The position numbers and the translations under genes are program-made. The notes beneath the pieces were generated by a model that saw only the letters and a program-made list of their open reading frames with translations, had not been told where the DNA came from and searched no databases. DNA of 27,659 nucleotides from Azolla pinnata. Its lineage: Eukaryota > Streptophyta > Polypodiopsida > Salviniales > Salviniaceae. The stretch is from positions 25,068 through 52,726 of the forward strand of contig JBBBWG010028699.1 in assembly GCA_037176905.1 (NCBI GenBank), given 5' to 3'. Below, in pieces: positions 1 to 9,300 of this stretch. Each line of letters begins with the position of its first letter. Positions within the stretch are counted from its first letter, which is position 1.

Positions 1-382
1 GCCTCGGAATAAGTTGTTTCGTTGATGCTCGATGCATTTGCGCTCGACGGAACTTGTTACAAAGTGGTCATACAGGTGGGACCCTTGGTTGTTGATAGCT
101 CTCAACGATGGATTGGTAGGGGAGACCCGATCTGTAGCGTTCTCTCCGTTGCTGATTTAAGTTGCGTAAGTAGACCCAACACATCTAACAACCTCACTTG
201 AAGAACCACGACATTAGGTGAAATCTGTCGGTTGTGCATTTTTCTCGAGATAAAACAAGCCCAATCGGCGTGTTTGGTGGTTTGATGGGTGGGTTATGAT
301 CCGGATCCGACGACATCACCCCGATGCATTCGCCATCTTCAGATGCATTCATCGAGAATGATGTCTCTTACGGGGACGAGAA
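1..382. other. Unassigned flank, no gene seen
   Basis: I find no long open frame, RNA gene or recognisable repeat in this stretch. Base composition is mixed, with moderate GC. It may be the end of a neighbouring unit that lies outside the window, or plain intergenic DNA. Confidence 0.4.
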
Positions 383-399
383 TTGATGTTGTATGTATG

Positions 400-945
400 T
401 ATGTGCCCGCTCCACATGCGAATGCATACAATTTCACATATCATCAACACATACACACGTGCATATAACACATGCACACACATGCATGCATGCATCACGC
501 ATGCACTTACTTATGCCCGCACACATGCATGCAAGACACATGCAGGCACATGCATTCCACACACACACATGCAAACGGACATGCATGCAACGCATACAAC
601 AAACACATACACCATGAACGCATACACGCATGCACACATACACACACGCATGCACATGCATACATACACACACACATACAACACCCATCCGCATGCACAT
701 GGGCATTACACATGTACACATGCACACATGCCCGTGAGCATGGGTGCTGTGCGCATGCGCATACACATGCACACATGCACACATGCGCACATGCACCCAT
801 GCGCACGCACATGCACATGCACGCATGCACCCATGCGCACACACATGCACATGCGCATATGCACAGGGCACACATCCGCATGCGCATGCGCATGCACATG
901 CACACACATGATGCATCGCGCACATACACATACGCACATGTAGGG
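400..945. repeat. Alternating purine-pyrimidine low-complexity block (CA/TG/CATGCA/GCGCAT)
   Basis: About 540 bases are built almost entirely from CA, TG, CATGCA and GCGCATGC units, so purines and pyrimidines alternate over long runs. Several long open frames exist here on both strands, but their predicted proteins consist almost only of His, Thr, Met, Cys, Ala and Val, as expected from translating a dinucleotide repeat. I treat them as artefacts. Alternating sequence of this kind, above all the CG-containing part near 750-915, is the classical substrate for left-handed Z-DNA. Confidence 0.9.
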
Positions 946-1027
946 CCTGCAGGAAACTGCCCTCTTCTTCTTTTCTATTTTCTTGACAGCTCGAGTCGCC
1001 ATACCTCCAATCTCTCTGCCTTTTCTT

Positions 1028-1085
1028 GGAAGAGAAGAGAAGGGAAAGAGAAGGGAAGGGAAGGGAAGGGAAGGCAAAGAAAGAG
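1028..1085 (+). repeat. Purine-only GGGAA/GAGAA tract
   Basis: A nearly pure purine run on the + strand, with several consecutive GGGAA pentamers preceded by AGAGAAG units. Homopurine mirror-like tracts can form triplex (H-DNA). It sits between the CATGCA block and the upstream region of the PMI1-like gene. A short open frame crossing it at 1026-1262 has no recognisable features and is probably fortuitous. Confidence 0.8.
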
Positions 1086-1259
1086 GACAATGCCCTCTGC
1101 AAGGACGGTGAGGATGATGAACAATTATGCTTCCTGACGGGCCATGGCGGCGTCGGTGATGGCTCCTCAAAAGGGGGGATGTTAATGGTGACGATCGATC
1201 ATCATCCATCGGGAATTCGTCGCACTTCAGCTAGCCATTTCGAGTTCGTCCTCCAGGAG

Positions 1260-2084
1260 TAAGATCCTCGTTCTTTGGCCTCAGTCTCTCTTTGCAGTTC
1301 TTTGTTGTGCGATGAGCATGGGGTCGGGTATTCTGGTTTCCTTCTCGTTGTTCGCCTGTATAGCGTGATCTAGGGTCAAATCGAACCGCAAAGGTTCATC
1401 GCAAGAGTAATCCTTGTCACTCTCCCCCGGGGTGGAATGTGGTAGGGGCAGTATCAGGTACTTACAATGCTTGAAAAAACACGGTAAGGTCAGGATCAAA
1501 TACGCATATACATATATGTATGCATAATGAGAACAAAGACATATTTTAGGTCAGATATGTTGCAGAAACCCTAAACAACGGACATAGGCAAAGGACAAAT
1601 TTAATGAAATCAATTGTGTTGGATCAGGTATCCATAGAATGACAAAGATCTATAGATGCAGCGAGTTGTGTTTATATCAACTGAGACAATACTATGCATG
1701 ATACTTTGAAAAATGGATTGCAGTGCAGTCAGACCACATGAAATATACGGTACGGAGAAAAGTACATCCAAAGAAAGCAATATTACACCTTGAAGAGAAG
1801 GAGGTCCATAATGCTCGAGGCAACCTAGAGAAGGGATAAGGAAAGATGCAAAGAGCCTGTATTTATGGGAGGAGCAGAGCAATGGAGAGAGAAAAACCAG
1901 TGACAAGGTTATCCTGCTAAAGAACGAAGCTATGCTGCACTTTGAACGAGGTTCATAGTGTTTGAGGCAGTCTACAGAAGGGATAAGGGAAAGATGCAAA
2001 GAACCTCGATTTGTTGAACCTGCAGGGTAAGGAGGAGAAAAAGCTGTGAAAGTTTTGAAAAACCCAACCCAAAAAAAGGCCACA
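1260..2084 (+). promoter_or_regulatory. Upstream region / probable 5' leader of the PMI1-like gene
   Basis: There is no protein-coding signal. It contains a near-palindromic AT-rich segment around 1504-1524 (core ACATATATGT) that could supply a TATA-like element, and a telo-box-like AAACCCTAAA near 1567-1576. It also holds the diverged tandem duplication described separately. An in-frame TAA at 2028-2030 precedes the first ATG at 2085, so the reading frame does not extend upstream without splicing. The transcription start and any 5'UTR intron cannot be fixed from sequence alone; the CTGCAG at 2021-2026 could act as an acceptor. Confidence 0.45.
1771..2066. repeat. Diverged ~148-bp tandem duplication upstream of the PMI1-like CDS
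   Basis: Unit 1 (about 1771-1918) and unit 2 (about 1919-2066) align along most of their length. The best-conserved core is AGAAGGGATAAG(G)GAAAGATGCAAAGA, at about 1828-1855 and 1974-2002, preceded in both copies by a match to GAGGTYCATARTG. The end of unit 2 lies about 20 bases before the start codon, so the duplication lies in the probable leader. The divergence suggests an old event. Confidence 0.75.
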
Positions 2085-4253
2085 ATGTATAAGCCCCCTC
2101 TATCAGAATGGAGTGACAGGAAAAATGAAGAAGAAGCAACCAGAGACAGACAGCTGTTGAAAGAACTAGAGGCCTTAAGCAAGGCACTCTACCCATCAGA
2201 CTCGAGGAGTTCCCAGAAGAAGACTCCAGACCATGTAATGGGAACAGAAATCCCGAGAAATATGCCCTCCCCGAAGAAGTACTCTCTCTTCTCTCGCAAG
2301 TATTTCTCCTCTCTTCACGAACCTCGGAGCAGGGAGAGAAAAAATGCTTATGTCGGGCAAGATGAGAACAAAAGCTTCCCACCCCCACTCGATCCTCACC
2401 ACAACTCCCGGCATTCTACATATATGCTCAAGAAAAAGCCTGCAGTGATCAAGTCACATCTCAGTTTCTCAGATTCGACAGGCATGTCTCCTTCTTGGGC
2501 TGAACGGCAGGCTGAAATCCGTTCTCGCCGAGATCGACGTCTCTCTCTGGAAGATGTAGAGATTGAGAACTTGAACAAATCAAGCTCACCTGAGAAGCTC
2601 CTTGACTTTAGTCAAAAGCTCGACTCTTCCTCCCTTCCAAACAATGGAAAAAGGGTTTGGGGCTGGAAGCCTTTGAGAGCAATTGCTCATCTTGGTCGGC
2701 AAAAGCTTCAATGCATCTTCTCTATTCATGTGCGTGAAATCGAGTGCCTACCCACATCTATGAATGGTGTTCGATTATGTGTGCACGTGCGAAAGCTGGA
2801 GACCAGGGAAGGGGCTGTGCAAACTATGCCTGGTCGAGTTTTTCAAGGAACTGCCGAGTTTGAGGAGAGAATGTTCATGAAATGTACATTGTACAGCAAC
2901 AAAGGGCATTCAAACACCGCAAGATTCATGGAAAAGTGTCTCATTATATCAGTGATTTCGCCCGACATTGATGGAATAGATTTCGGGAAACATCAGCTAG
3001 ATCTTAGCAAGCTGCTAGCGCATCTGATGGATGAGAAAGGAAGTGCCTGGGGTGCTAAACTAGACCTCACTGGGAAGGCTATCGGAGGGAAGCTTGCTAT
3101 TGATATTGGGTGTGAGGTTCTTAGCAAAGATGGTGCCAAGTTTGGTAATACAAGCTCAAGGTTTATGTTATCCACATCACACGGAGCATCTTCACAATTA
3201 TCCTATAGTCTTCCGAACTCAGCACATGCAACTCCTGTACCATTAAGCTCAAGAGACTCTCGGAGTGGCTTGGAGCAGAGTGATGAAGATAAGGAGATAT
3301 CTATAGATGAGCTCAACTCTGGGGACATGTCAACTATTGAAAAATCTGATGTGCGATCTGATGAAACTGTTCGACGTTTTGCGTTCTATGAGAGGATAGA
3401 TTTTGAGCACGTCTATCAAAATGAACCAGAAGAACCTGTTGAGGAAGAGATTGAATTTGTTGTAATCGATCGAGGGATAGAATCATCTGCTGGATCTCGT
3501 GCATTTCCATTAAATGAGGAATCGCAGACAATGGATCGAAGACTCAACACTGATGGGAGAGGGCAGAGGGCTCTAGGTGATGTTGATTGGCAAATTACGG
3601 AGGAAATTGAGGAATACTGTGCCACGAAAGAAGCTGCAGAAGAATTGACTGCATGTGAACTACACAAAGGTTTGGAAATTGAAGCTCATGAGGATGACAC
3701 TGAAAAGATTATTACTGTGGATGAAGGCAAAGTGAGAGACCTTGCCCTATACAGGATAGCCATGGAAAACTTAGTTCCACCTGTGCGAGGAGATGGGATA
3801 GAGCAGCAGCAGTCTCATATTTCGAGTCAGAAAGAAGGAGAAGAAGACAAAAAAGAGGAAGAGGGAGACATGGGAGCAGAGCTCGTGACAGGGGATCTGA
3901 AACAAATGATGGGCGGTTCTTTCTTGCACAAAAAAACTCCAACAGCATTGAATTTAGATATGAGAGCTGAGCTTGGCGTGGCGTTGAAGGATATCGAACT
4001 CGAGAGAGTGGACGAGGAAGAAGAAGATCTAGACAACGAAGTGGATCTTGTAGCCGGAGAGTTTCTGAAATTACTGGAGAGTGAAGAAGGTAAAGTCACA
4101 GCTGAACATGACAGCGAGCACGAGTCACCACGTGCGCTTTTGTTGAAGCAGTTTGAGGAAGACACGATATTGCATGGCTGCTTTGGCATAGATTTTGAAG
4201 CTTCTCGTTCCATGCCCAAGCTCTCGCTGGATGCAGAGCCTAGAGATCGCTAA
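2085..4253 (+). CDS. PLASTID MOVEMENT IMPAIRED 1 / PMI1-RELATED family protein (NT-C2 domain), short form
   Basis: The frame encodes 722 aa without an intron. The start is the first ATG after an in-frame TAA at 2028; the frame is also open for 13 codons upstream but has no ATG there. Near the N-terminus is the family signature LLKELEALSKALY (residues ~21-33). A basic, Ser-rich linker follows. The NT-C2 (EEIG1/EHBP1-type) domain spans ~190-345 and includes VWGWKPLRAIAHLGRQKLQC, LPTSMNGVRL, GAVQTMPGRVFQGTAEFEE and GGKLAIDIG. An acidic tail contains EIEFVVIDRGIE (~453-464), EFLKLLE (~658-664) and SPRALLLKQFEED. In Arabidopsis, PMI1 is a plasma-membrane-associated factor for light-driven chloroplast movement through cp-actin filaments, and PMIR proteins act on nuclear movement. 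This product stops soon after the SPR..LLKQFE motif, whereas Arabidopsis PMI1 (843 aa) and PMIR1 (over 1100 aa) have a further C-terminal region that I do not find downstream. Family assignment is firm; the exact orthologue is not. Confidence 0.9.
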   Translation: MYKPPLSEWSDRKNEEEATRDRQLLKELEALSKALYPSDSRSSQKKTPDHVMGTEIPRNMPSPKKYSLFSRKYFSSLHEPRSRERKNAYVGQDENKSFPPPLDPHHNSRHSTYMLKKKPAVIKSHLSFSDSTGMSPSWAERQAEIRSRRDRRLSLEDVEIENLNKSSSPEKLLDFSQKLDSSSLPNNGKRVWGWKPLRAIAHLGRQKLQCIFSIHVREIECLPTSMNGVRLCVHVRKLETREGAVQTMPGRVFQGTAEFEERMFMKCTLYSNKGHSNTARFMEKCLIISVISPDIDGIDFGKHQLDLSKLLAHLMDEKGSAWGAKLDLTGKAIGGKLAIDIGCEVLSKDGAKFGNTSSRFMLSTSHGASSQLSYSLPNSAHATPVPLSSRDSRSGLEQSDEDKEISIDELNSGDMSTIEKSDVRSDETVRRFAFYERIDFEHVYQNEPEEPVEEEIEFVVIDRGIESSAGSRAFPLNEESQTMDRRLNTDGRGQRALGDVDWQITEEIEEYCATKEAAEELTACELHKGLEIEAHEDDTEKIITVDEGKVRDLALYRIAMENLVPPVRGDGIEQQQSHISSQKEGEEDKKEEEGDMGAELVTGDLKQMMGGSFLHKKTPTALNLDMRAELGVALKDIELERVDEEEEDLDNEVDLVAGEFLKLLESEEGKVTAEHDSEHESPRALLLKQFEEDTILHGCFGIDFEASRSMPKLSLDAEPRDR

Positions 4254-5825
4254 GGTTTTTCATCGATGATCGAACCAGTTTGATCCTTTTTATCATTTGC
4301 AAACAAACCAGAAGAATTAGAGGGCAATCTGTTCGAGCTCTTGAGAAAAGCCGGTGTTGGTCTTTCAGGTTTGAAAGAATACATGGTTGGCTTTTTTTTG
4401 CCTGAAAGGAAATGAAGGACTTCAGGAGTGCTCTAGCAAATACCTTGGATAGGTCGCGAATGTGATGTGATCCTGAGCTTTGGTACGATCGAAGCCCTGT
4501 AAGTACCAAAAGAAAATGTCAGTTTCTGGCTTGAAAAACTCTCTACATGCTCTTGAAAACTGTGAAGTGCTATGAGCACAGAACGTTTTGGAGCGGAGCT
4601 GACCAGCGTATGAATGCATTTAACTTGTCCTGTCATTCCCATTCGTGTTCGAAATTTGTTGGTTCAAGGCAGTCCGAAGTGGCTTGTTTTGGAATTTCAA
4701 TCATCTTGGCCTTCAATGTATGCCAAAGAGTGTACACAAATGAGGGACAGAAGGGATGAATCATCATCAATTGGGAGAGCAAAAACACGAAAGAAGCTCT
4801 ACGTGCGCAACGAATCAACTTTACTTTACCCTTGATTGGCGTTTTGATACCGATTGTACTAGCAGGAGATTCGGAAGCATTCCGATGCTAATAAATTATA
4901 CTCAGCTGGTTGATTCTCGATGTGTCCATCTCGATCCTAGTGTGTCTGTCAGAGGCACGCTCGTTGTGTACTATTGCCTCTACATACTTTTTACTTGCAA
5001 TCTGGAATTCCCTTCACAATATGCTCCCTATTTCAACTTTATGTTGTGTTGTTTCATCTCCCTCTCTCTTTTGTACTCTTCTTTCTAAAAGCCTTACAGT
5101 TCAAAATATGGAGCATTATGGAATCGCAAAGGGGTTGACCGTGCGCATCACAACGGATGTATACAAAAGCAGCGCCTGAATCCTTTACCTAAAAGTTCCC
5201 GTGGGCTAATCCAAAAAGGATGCATTTGAGCTCGATTTCGAAAACATGTTTATTATGGCTTCATAATAATGCGAGTGTTTTGACTGATGGATGTTGTATG
5301 CAGAAATCGCGTTTGTTATCTACCACAAAGTTGTTTTCATCTTATGGTGGTAGTTCTGATGACAAGCTTTCAGTACCGCGCTTGCAACCAGCAAGAACGG
5401 TTGCAGCTTCATACGCCACCTATACATCATCGGATCCATCCATAGCCATGTAAGCTTGTTCGACAGTTCCGCCGTTCTCCTCGAGCACAACATGCACTTT
5501 GACGGTTAACAAATCATGCCAGGGATTTGACCGCAAACGCCTAAAGCAGATGACGACATCGGCTCTAACCGAGCAATGAGCGATTGCTTGCCTTCGAGCA
5601 GCGGAAAGCTCAGTCAAGTCGGCCCAGCCCAGCGCTTAACAATGCAATAACTCTCAATCCCACGGCGGATCTCGACGTAACACAAGTCTCGATCTCCGAT
5701 CATCGAAATCGTCGGCTCACAACCGAGCATTGCCAGCAACACCGAGGCGTGTAGCAGCAGCAGCAGCAGCACAGAGTTGCTGGTGGTAAACAATTGCATG
5801 TAAAATTTTTTGTTTTTTATTTCTT
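4254..5825. other. Intergenic: 3' flank of PMI1-like gene and distal CALS9 promoter
   Basis: There is no convincing gene. Short open frames at 4547-5179 and 5220-5453 have no domain, no composition bias and poor start context. An AATAAA sits at 4890-4895 and could be a poly(A) signal, but it is ~640 bases past the PMI1-like stop. From about 5440 the sequence becomes GC- and CG-richer, with TTGACC/TTGACG (W-box-like) motifs and a GGCCCAGCCCA segment around 5621-5631 of the kind common in plant promoters. An AGC microsatellite lies at about 5752-5770. Confidence 0.5.
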
Positions 5826-6013
5826 GGTCATTTGTTTTCTGATCTATCTAGCTTTTAAGGGGCTGTTCACACACAGACTTACAAAAAATTCTTTTTCCCC
5901 CCCATTTTGTTTTTCAACATGGTCATTTGTTTTCTGATCTATCTGGCTTTTAAGGGGCTGTTCACACACAGACTTAAAAAAAATTCTTTTTCCCCCCATT
6001 TTGTTTTTCAACA
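5826..6013. repeat. Recent ~95-bp tandem duplication in the CALS9 upstream region
   Basis: Unit 1 is 5826-5920 and unit 2 is 5921-6013. Both begin GGTCATTTGTTTTCTGATCT and end CATTTTGTTTTTCAACA. The units differ only at a few places: one A/G change, one base in an A-rich run and C7 versus C6. Such high identity in non-coding DNA points to a recent tandem duplication or ongoing unequal exchange. It lies 297-484 bases before the CALS9 ATG. Confidence 0.95.
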
Positions 6014-6055
6014 CACACACTCTCTCTAAGAGGCAGTCTAGAGAGAGAAAACCAA

Positions 6056-6167
6056 GTCTTTCTTCTTCTTCTTCTTCTTCATCTTCTTCTTCTTCTTCTT
6101 CATCTTCTTCTTCTTCTTCTTCTTCTTCTTCTTCTGAGTCTTTCTTCTTCTTCTTCTTCTTATCTGT
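6056..6167. repeat. Interrupted (CTT/TTC)n microsatellite in the CALS9 leader
   Basis: Over 100 bases of pyrimidine-rich CTT repeats are broken by CATCTT and CTGAGT interruptions. On the opposite strand this reads as Lys/Glu-rich and on this strand as Ser/Phe-rich open frames, which are repeat artefacts. CT-rich leaders are frequent in plant 5'UTRs, which fits its place just upstream of the start codon. The Ser-codon richness continues into the first residues of the CALS9 protein. Confidence 0.9.
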
Positions 6168-6176
6168 GACCTGGCC

Positions 6177-6257
6177 ATGGCTTCTTCTTCCTCGTCTTCG
6201 CCTTCGTCTTCGTCTGCTTCTTCCGCCATGGCTGCCTCGCAGATTTCTCCGAAATAA
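6177..6257 (+). CDS. Candidate upstream ORF (26 aa) in the CALS9 leader
   Basis: The first start is in GCCATGG context, an excellent plant start context. It reads MASSSSSSPSSSSASS, then a second GCCATGG Met (MAASQISPK), and ends in TAA at 6255-6257, 53 bases before the CALS9 ATG. It is in a different frame from CALS9. If the transcript starts upstream of 6177, this uORF should restrain main-frame translation. If transcription starts inside the CTT tract or later, it is irrelevant. The peptide itself is low complexity and unlikely to have a function of its own. Confidence 0.4.
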   Translation: MASSSSSSPSSSSASSAMAASQISPK

Positions 6258-6309
6258 GCACCGCATCCCTGTGCGTCTCTTTCAGCGCCTCCCTCCTCCC
6301 CAAGACGCC

Positions 6310-9300
6310 ATGGCCTCCGCTTCATCTTCCTCTTCCCGCCGCGCCCCCCCCCGCCCTCCTCCTTCCGCGTTCTCGGCCTCCCCCGCCGCCGCCGCCGCCG
6401 TTGCCAATTGGGAGAAGCTCTTCAGCGCTCTCCATCAGCGCAACCGAACTCCTTCCTCTTCCTTTGCCCTCGGCGCTGGGAGCTTAGATCCTTCCACTAA
6501 CCTAGGCAGCTTCGTTCCTGCATCTCTGGGGCGGTCTTCTAATATTGAATCTATCCTTCAAGTTGCTAACGAGATCCAACCGGAATATCCCAATGTCGCT
6601 CGAATTCGTAAGTCTCTTCCCGTAACCAAGCTTCAGTTTTCCGAATCTGTTTCTTCCATTCTGATTTGCTTCTGCCATGGAAATACGTTTCCCTATAGAA
6701 ATTCTCTGTTTCTGTTCGCCTTCCACTCTTCATCACACAAATGGCTACTCCCAGCATATTCATGTCAAAGTTCTTCCTCACACAGTTCGTTAGTTTGGTG
6801 GTTTCTCAGCCTAATTCCATCAAGTGATCCCTTTTTTAGACCATTTGTTTAGTGCATAACGAGGAATGCAACTACATTAGCTCTCTCCCATTTTTTGGGT
6901 GGTTTTATAAGCATAGTTTATAGTAAAAGGTTTTCGTTAGTCTACATCTCTCTCTCTACCACTTGTATCAGTCATGAACTCGAAAAAAATGTATATTTGG
7001 CATTTTCCTGCGTCTTTCAGACCATGAAGATTTCTCAACACACGATGATCCTTCCTTGTGCTTTGAATTGTGGTGATTTTGTGAACACTCTTGCATATGT
7101 TTAGTTTCATGGTACTCACTTGCTGACCCCTCAGATGATTAAACATTTCTTTTTTCACCGCTCATCAATCATGTACACCCATGCATATGATATACGCATG
7201 TTTATGCATAATTATGTATCTGAGCTTGAAGGTTCTTGCTCGACTGTGGAAAAATTTATGGGTCATCGTGTAAAATTCACAACAAAGAATCGTTATACAT
7301 GGACGCACATATAAGTAAATCACTCGTAGCAATTAACAAGGAAATAGTTGTTAGGACCTATTGGTGACTTGGGAGAGAATGTTGATGGTTCACTCGTATA
7401 TTACAGTCTTTGGAGGCTTCGTGTTAAATAATGCAGTTCGCTATGGATTGTCCCCCAATACTTCTGGATGGTTGACATGTACAGAAATCTGTGGCATAAA
7501 ACCACAGGAATGGCTGCCAATCAATAACAAATGTTAGAAATTCGATGATCATCCGCTGCATGTCTTTGTTAATTACGAACATAAATGTTTCCATAACGTC
7601 AGAGGAACAGGCACTATGCTTATGCACTTAAGGATAATCTACATATATTTTGATATACACTCCCCATGAATTATTTATAACTAATGATGCATGTGCCATA
7701 ACATCAATGCATTGATGTATAGAGTCGAAATGTACTTTAAAGCTTCCGTGGACTAAACTTTATTTGTGCATTTATTTTTAAATGTCTCGTGAAAGCAGAA
7801 TTGAGGAATAGTAATCTGAATTTGTATTGATTGCTGTAGTTTGTGACTATATGTTGTGCATGATGTATATCGCACTTAAGACTCTTTGCCCAAAGTTGAT
7901 ATGTATGTACATCAATCGATGTATGTGTTTTAACAGTCAAATTGGTTGAGTAATGATTTGTTTTTGTTTTGGTGATTGCAGTCTGTGAACATGCTTATTC
8001 TTTATCTCAAGATCTGGATCCCAATTGTGAAGGAAGGGGAGTTCTGCAGTTCAGGACAGGTCTTATGTCAGTCATAAAGGTGAAGAGATCATCCATCCAT
8101 AAGCTAATGTGATACTATGGGCTGTGCCTGTCCAGACATGATTAATGTATGGGGTCCCATATAAATTGCTAAACGTCCTTTGATGATTGATATCATGGAC
8201 AAGTAGACACCATGATACAGTTTGATGCTTGCACTACAAATGGATTTATGCTAAGTACATAATAGGTGATTCTAGATACGCTTAATGCTCTCTGAAAGGT
8301 TACCTAACCCAGCTTTCAGTTGGTATATTGGTGATATGGCGGTCTGCTCATAAACCTGTATGTATTCATAGATATCATCAATGTGAGGAGAAATGGTCAC
8401 TTATCGCAGCCTGTTGTGGACAAAAGTCTATTCTATATGATTTGTTTGCATCTTTTCCCCCCTAAAGCATGCCATCTGGAATCGACCTTGAATTTTCATG
8501 TAATTGGTTTATCCTCACTGCTCTTCCTTAGGATATGAATTCAACTAAAGCTGAGAGAGTCATATGAATCATTAAAAATCTAGAGCTGAAGTTATTGCAT
8601 GGATGTGTACAGCAAAAACTTGCACAGAAGGATGGTGGGATAGATAGAACACAAGATGCGGCACAAATAGAGACATTTTACAGGAATTACAGGACGAAAC
8701 ATAAAGTAGATGATCTTCGAGAAAGAGAACGGTTATGGAAAGCTGGTCGGCTACGCTTAGATCGGAAGGAGTAAGATTGTCCTCATGATTCTATATATGC
8801 TTCATTTCAAGAATCCATTTATGTAAATTGATCAGGAACCTCTGTTTCCTAATTTGCATTTGCAGTAAAAATGTCCTTTCGACCTTTGTTTTATACTTGT
8901 ATTGAAAAATTCGTAATTGATATAAATCCAGTTCTGCTTACTGAAATAGTCCACTTTGGAGCATGCATTCTGCACTGGGCTTCATTACGGCAATGCATGT
9001 TGCTGGCCTATTTAAAGTTTGAGAATAGTCGAGGGTGATTTACCTCTGATGCCTCTAATCATTCATTTTACATGATAAAATTGTGAAGGTGTCTAGTTAT
9101 CTTGAGGAAACTTCAGAGTAAACCAGATACTAAATCGTTCAATTAGTCTTTTGCCCTTGTACCCAAGTCTGAAGAATGATTTTCACGTCAATATCACTAT
9201 GATCCTCCACCAGGTCTTCCTCTGGCTTTTCCTTTCCCAGGCCCAGGGATAGTTCACTATCCATCAGTTACATTCCATGCAAGCCTTCGCAGAAGACCAT

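Noticed and set aside
383-1137. Several overlapping open frames of 140-222 aa on both strands
   Set aside because: Their proteins are His/Thr/Met/Cys/Ala-rich translations of the CA/CATGCA repeat and overlap in all frames, so they are repeat artefacts.
1026-1262. 78-aa open frame starting in the purine tract
   Set aside because: It has a Lys/Glu/Arg-rich start from the repeat, no domain and no supporting context.
4547-5179. Open frames of 70-110 aa after the PMI1-like gene
   Set aside because: They are of chance length for this base composition, with no motif and no link to the missing PMI1 C-terminal region.
6001-6309. Extension of CALS9 upstream into the CTT repeat as a poly-Ser N-terminus
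   Set aside because: The frame is open but contains no ATG before 6310, so translation would need a non-ATG start.
5844-6325. Minus-strand Lys/Glu-rich frames of 95-140 aa
   Set aside because: They are the reverse complement of the CTT microsatellite and the duplicated leader, with no real protein character.
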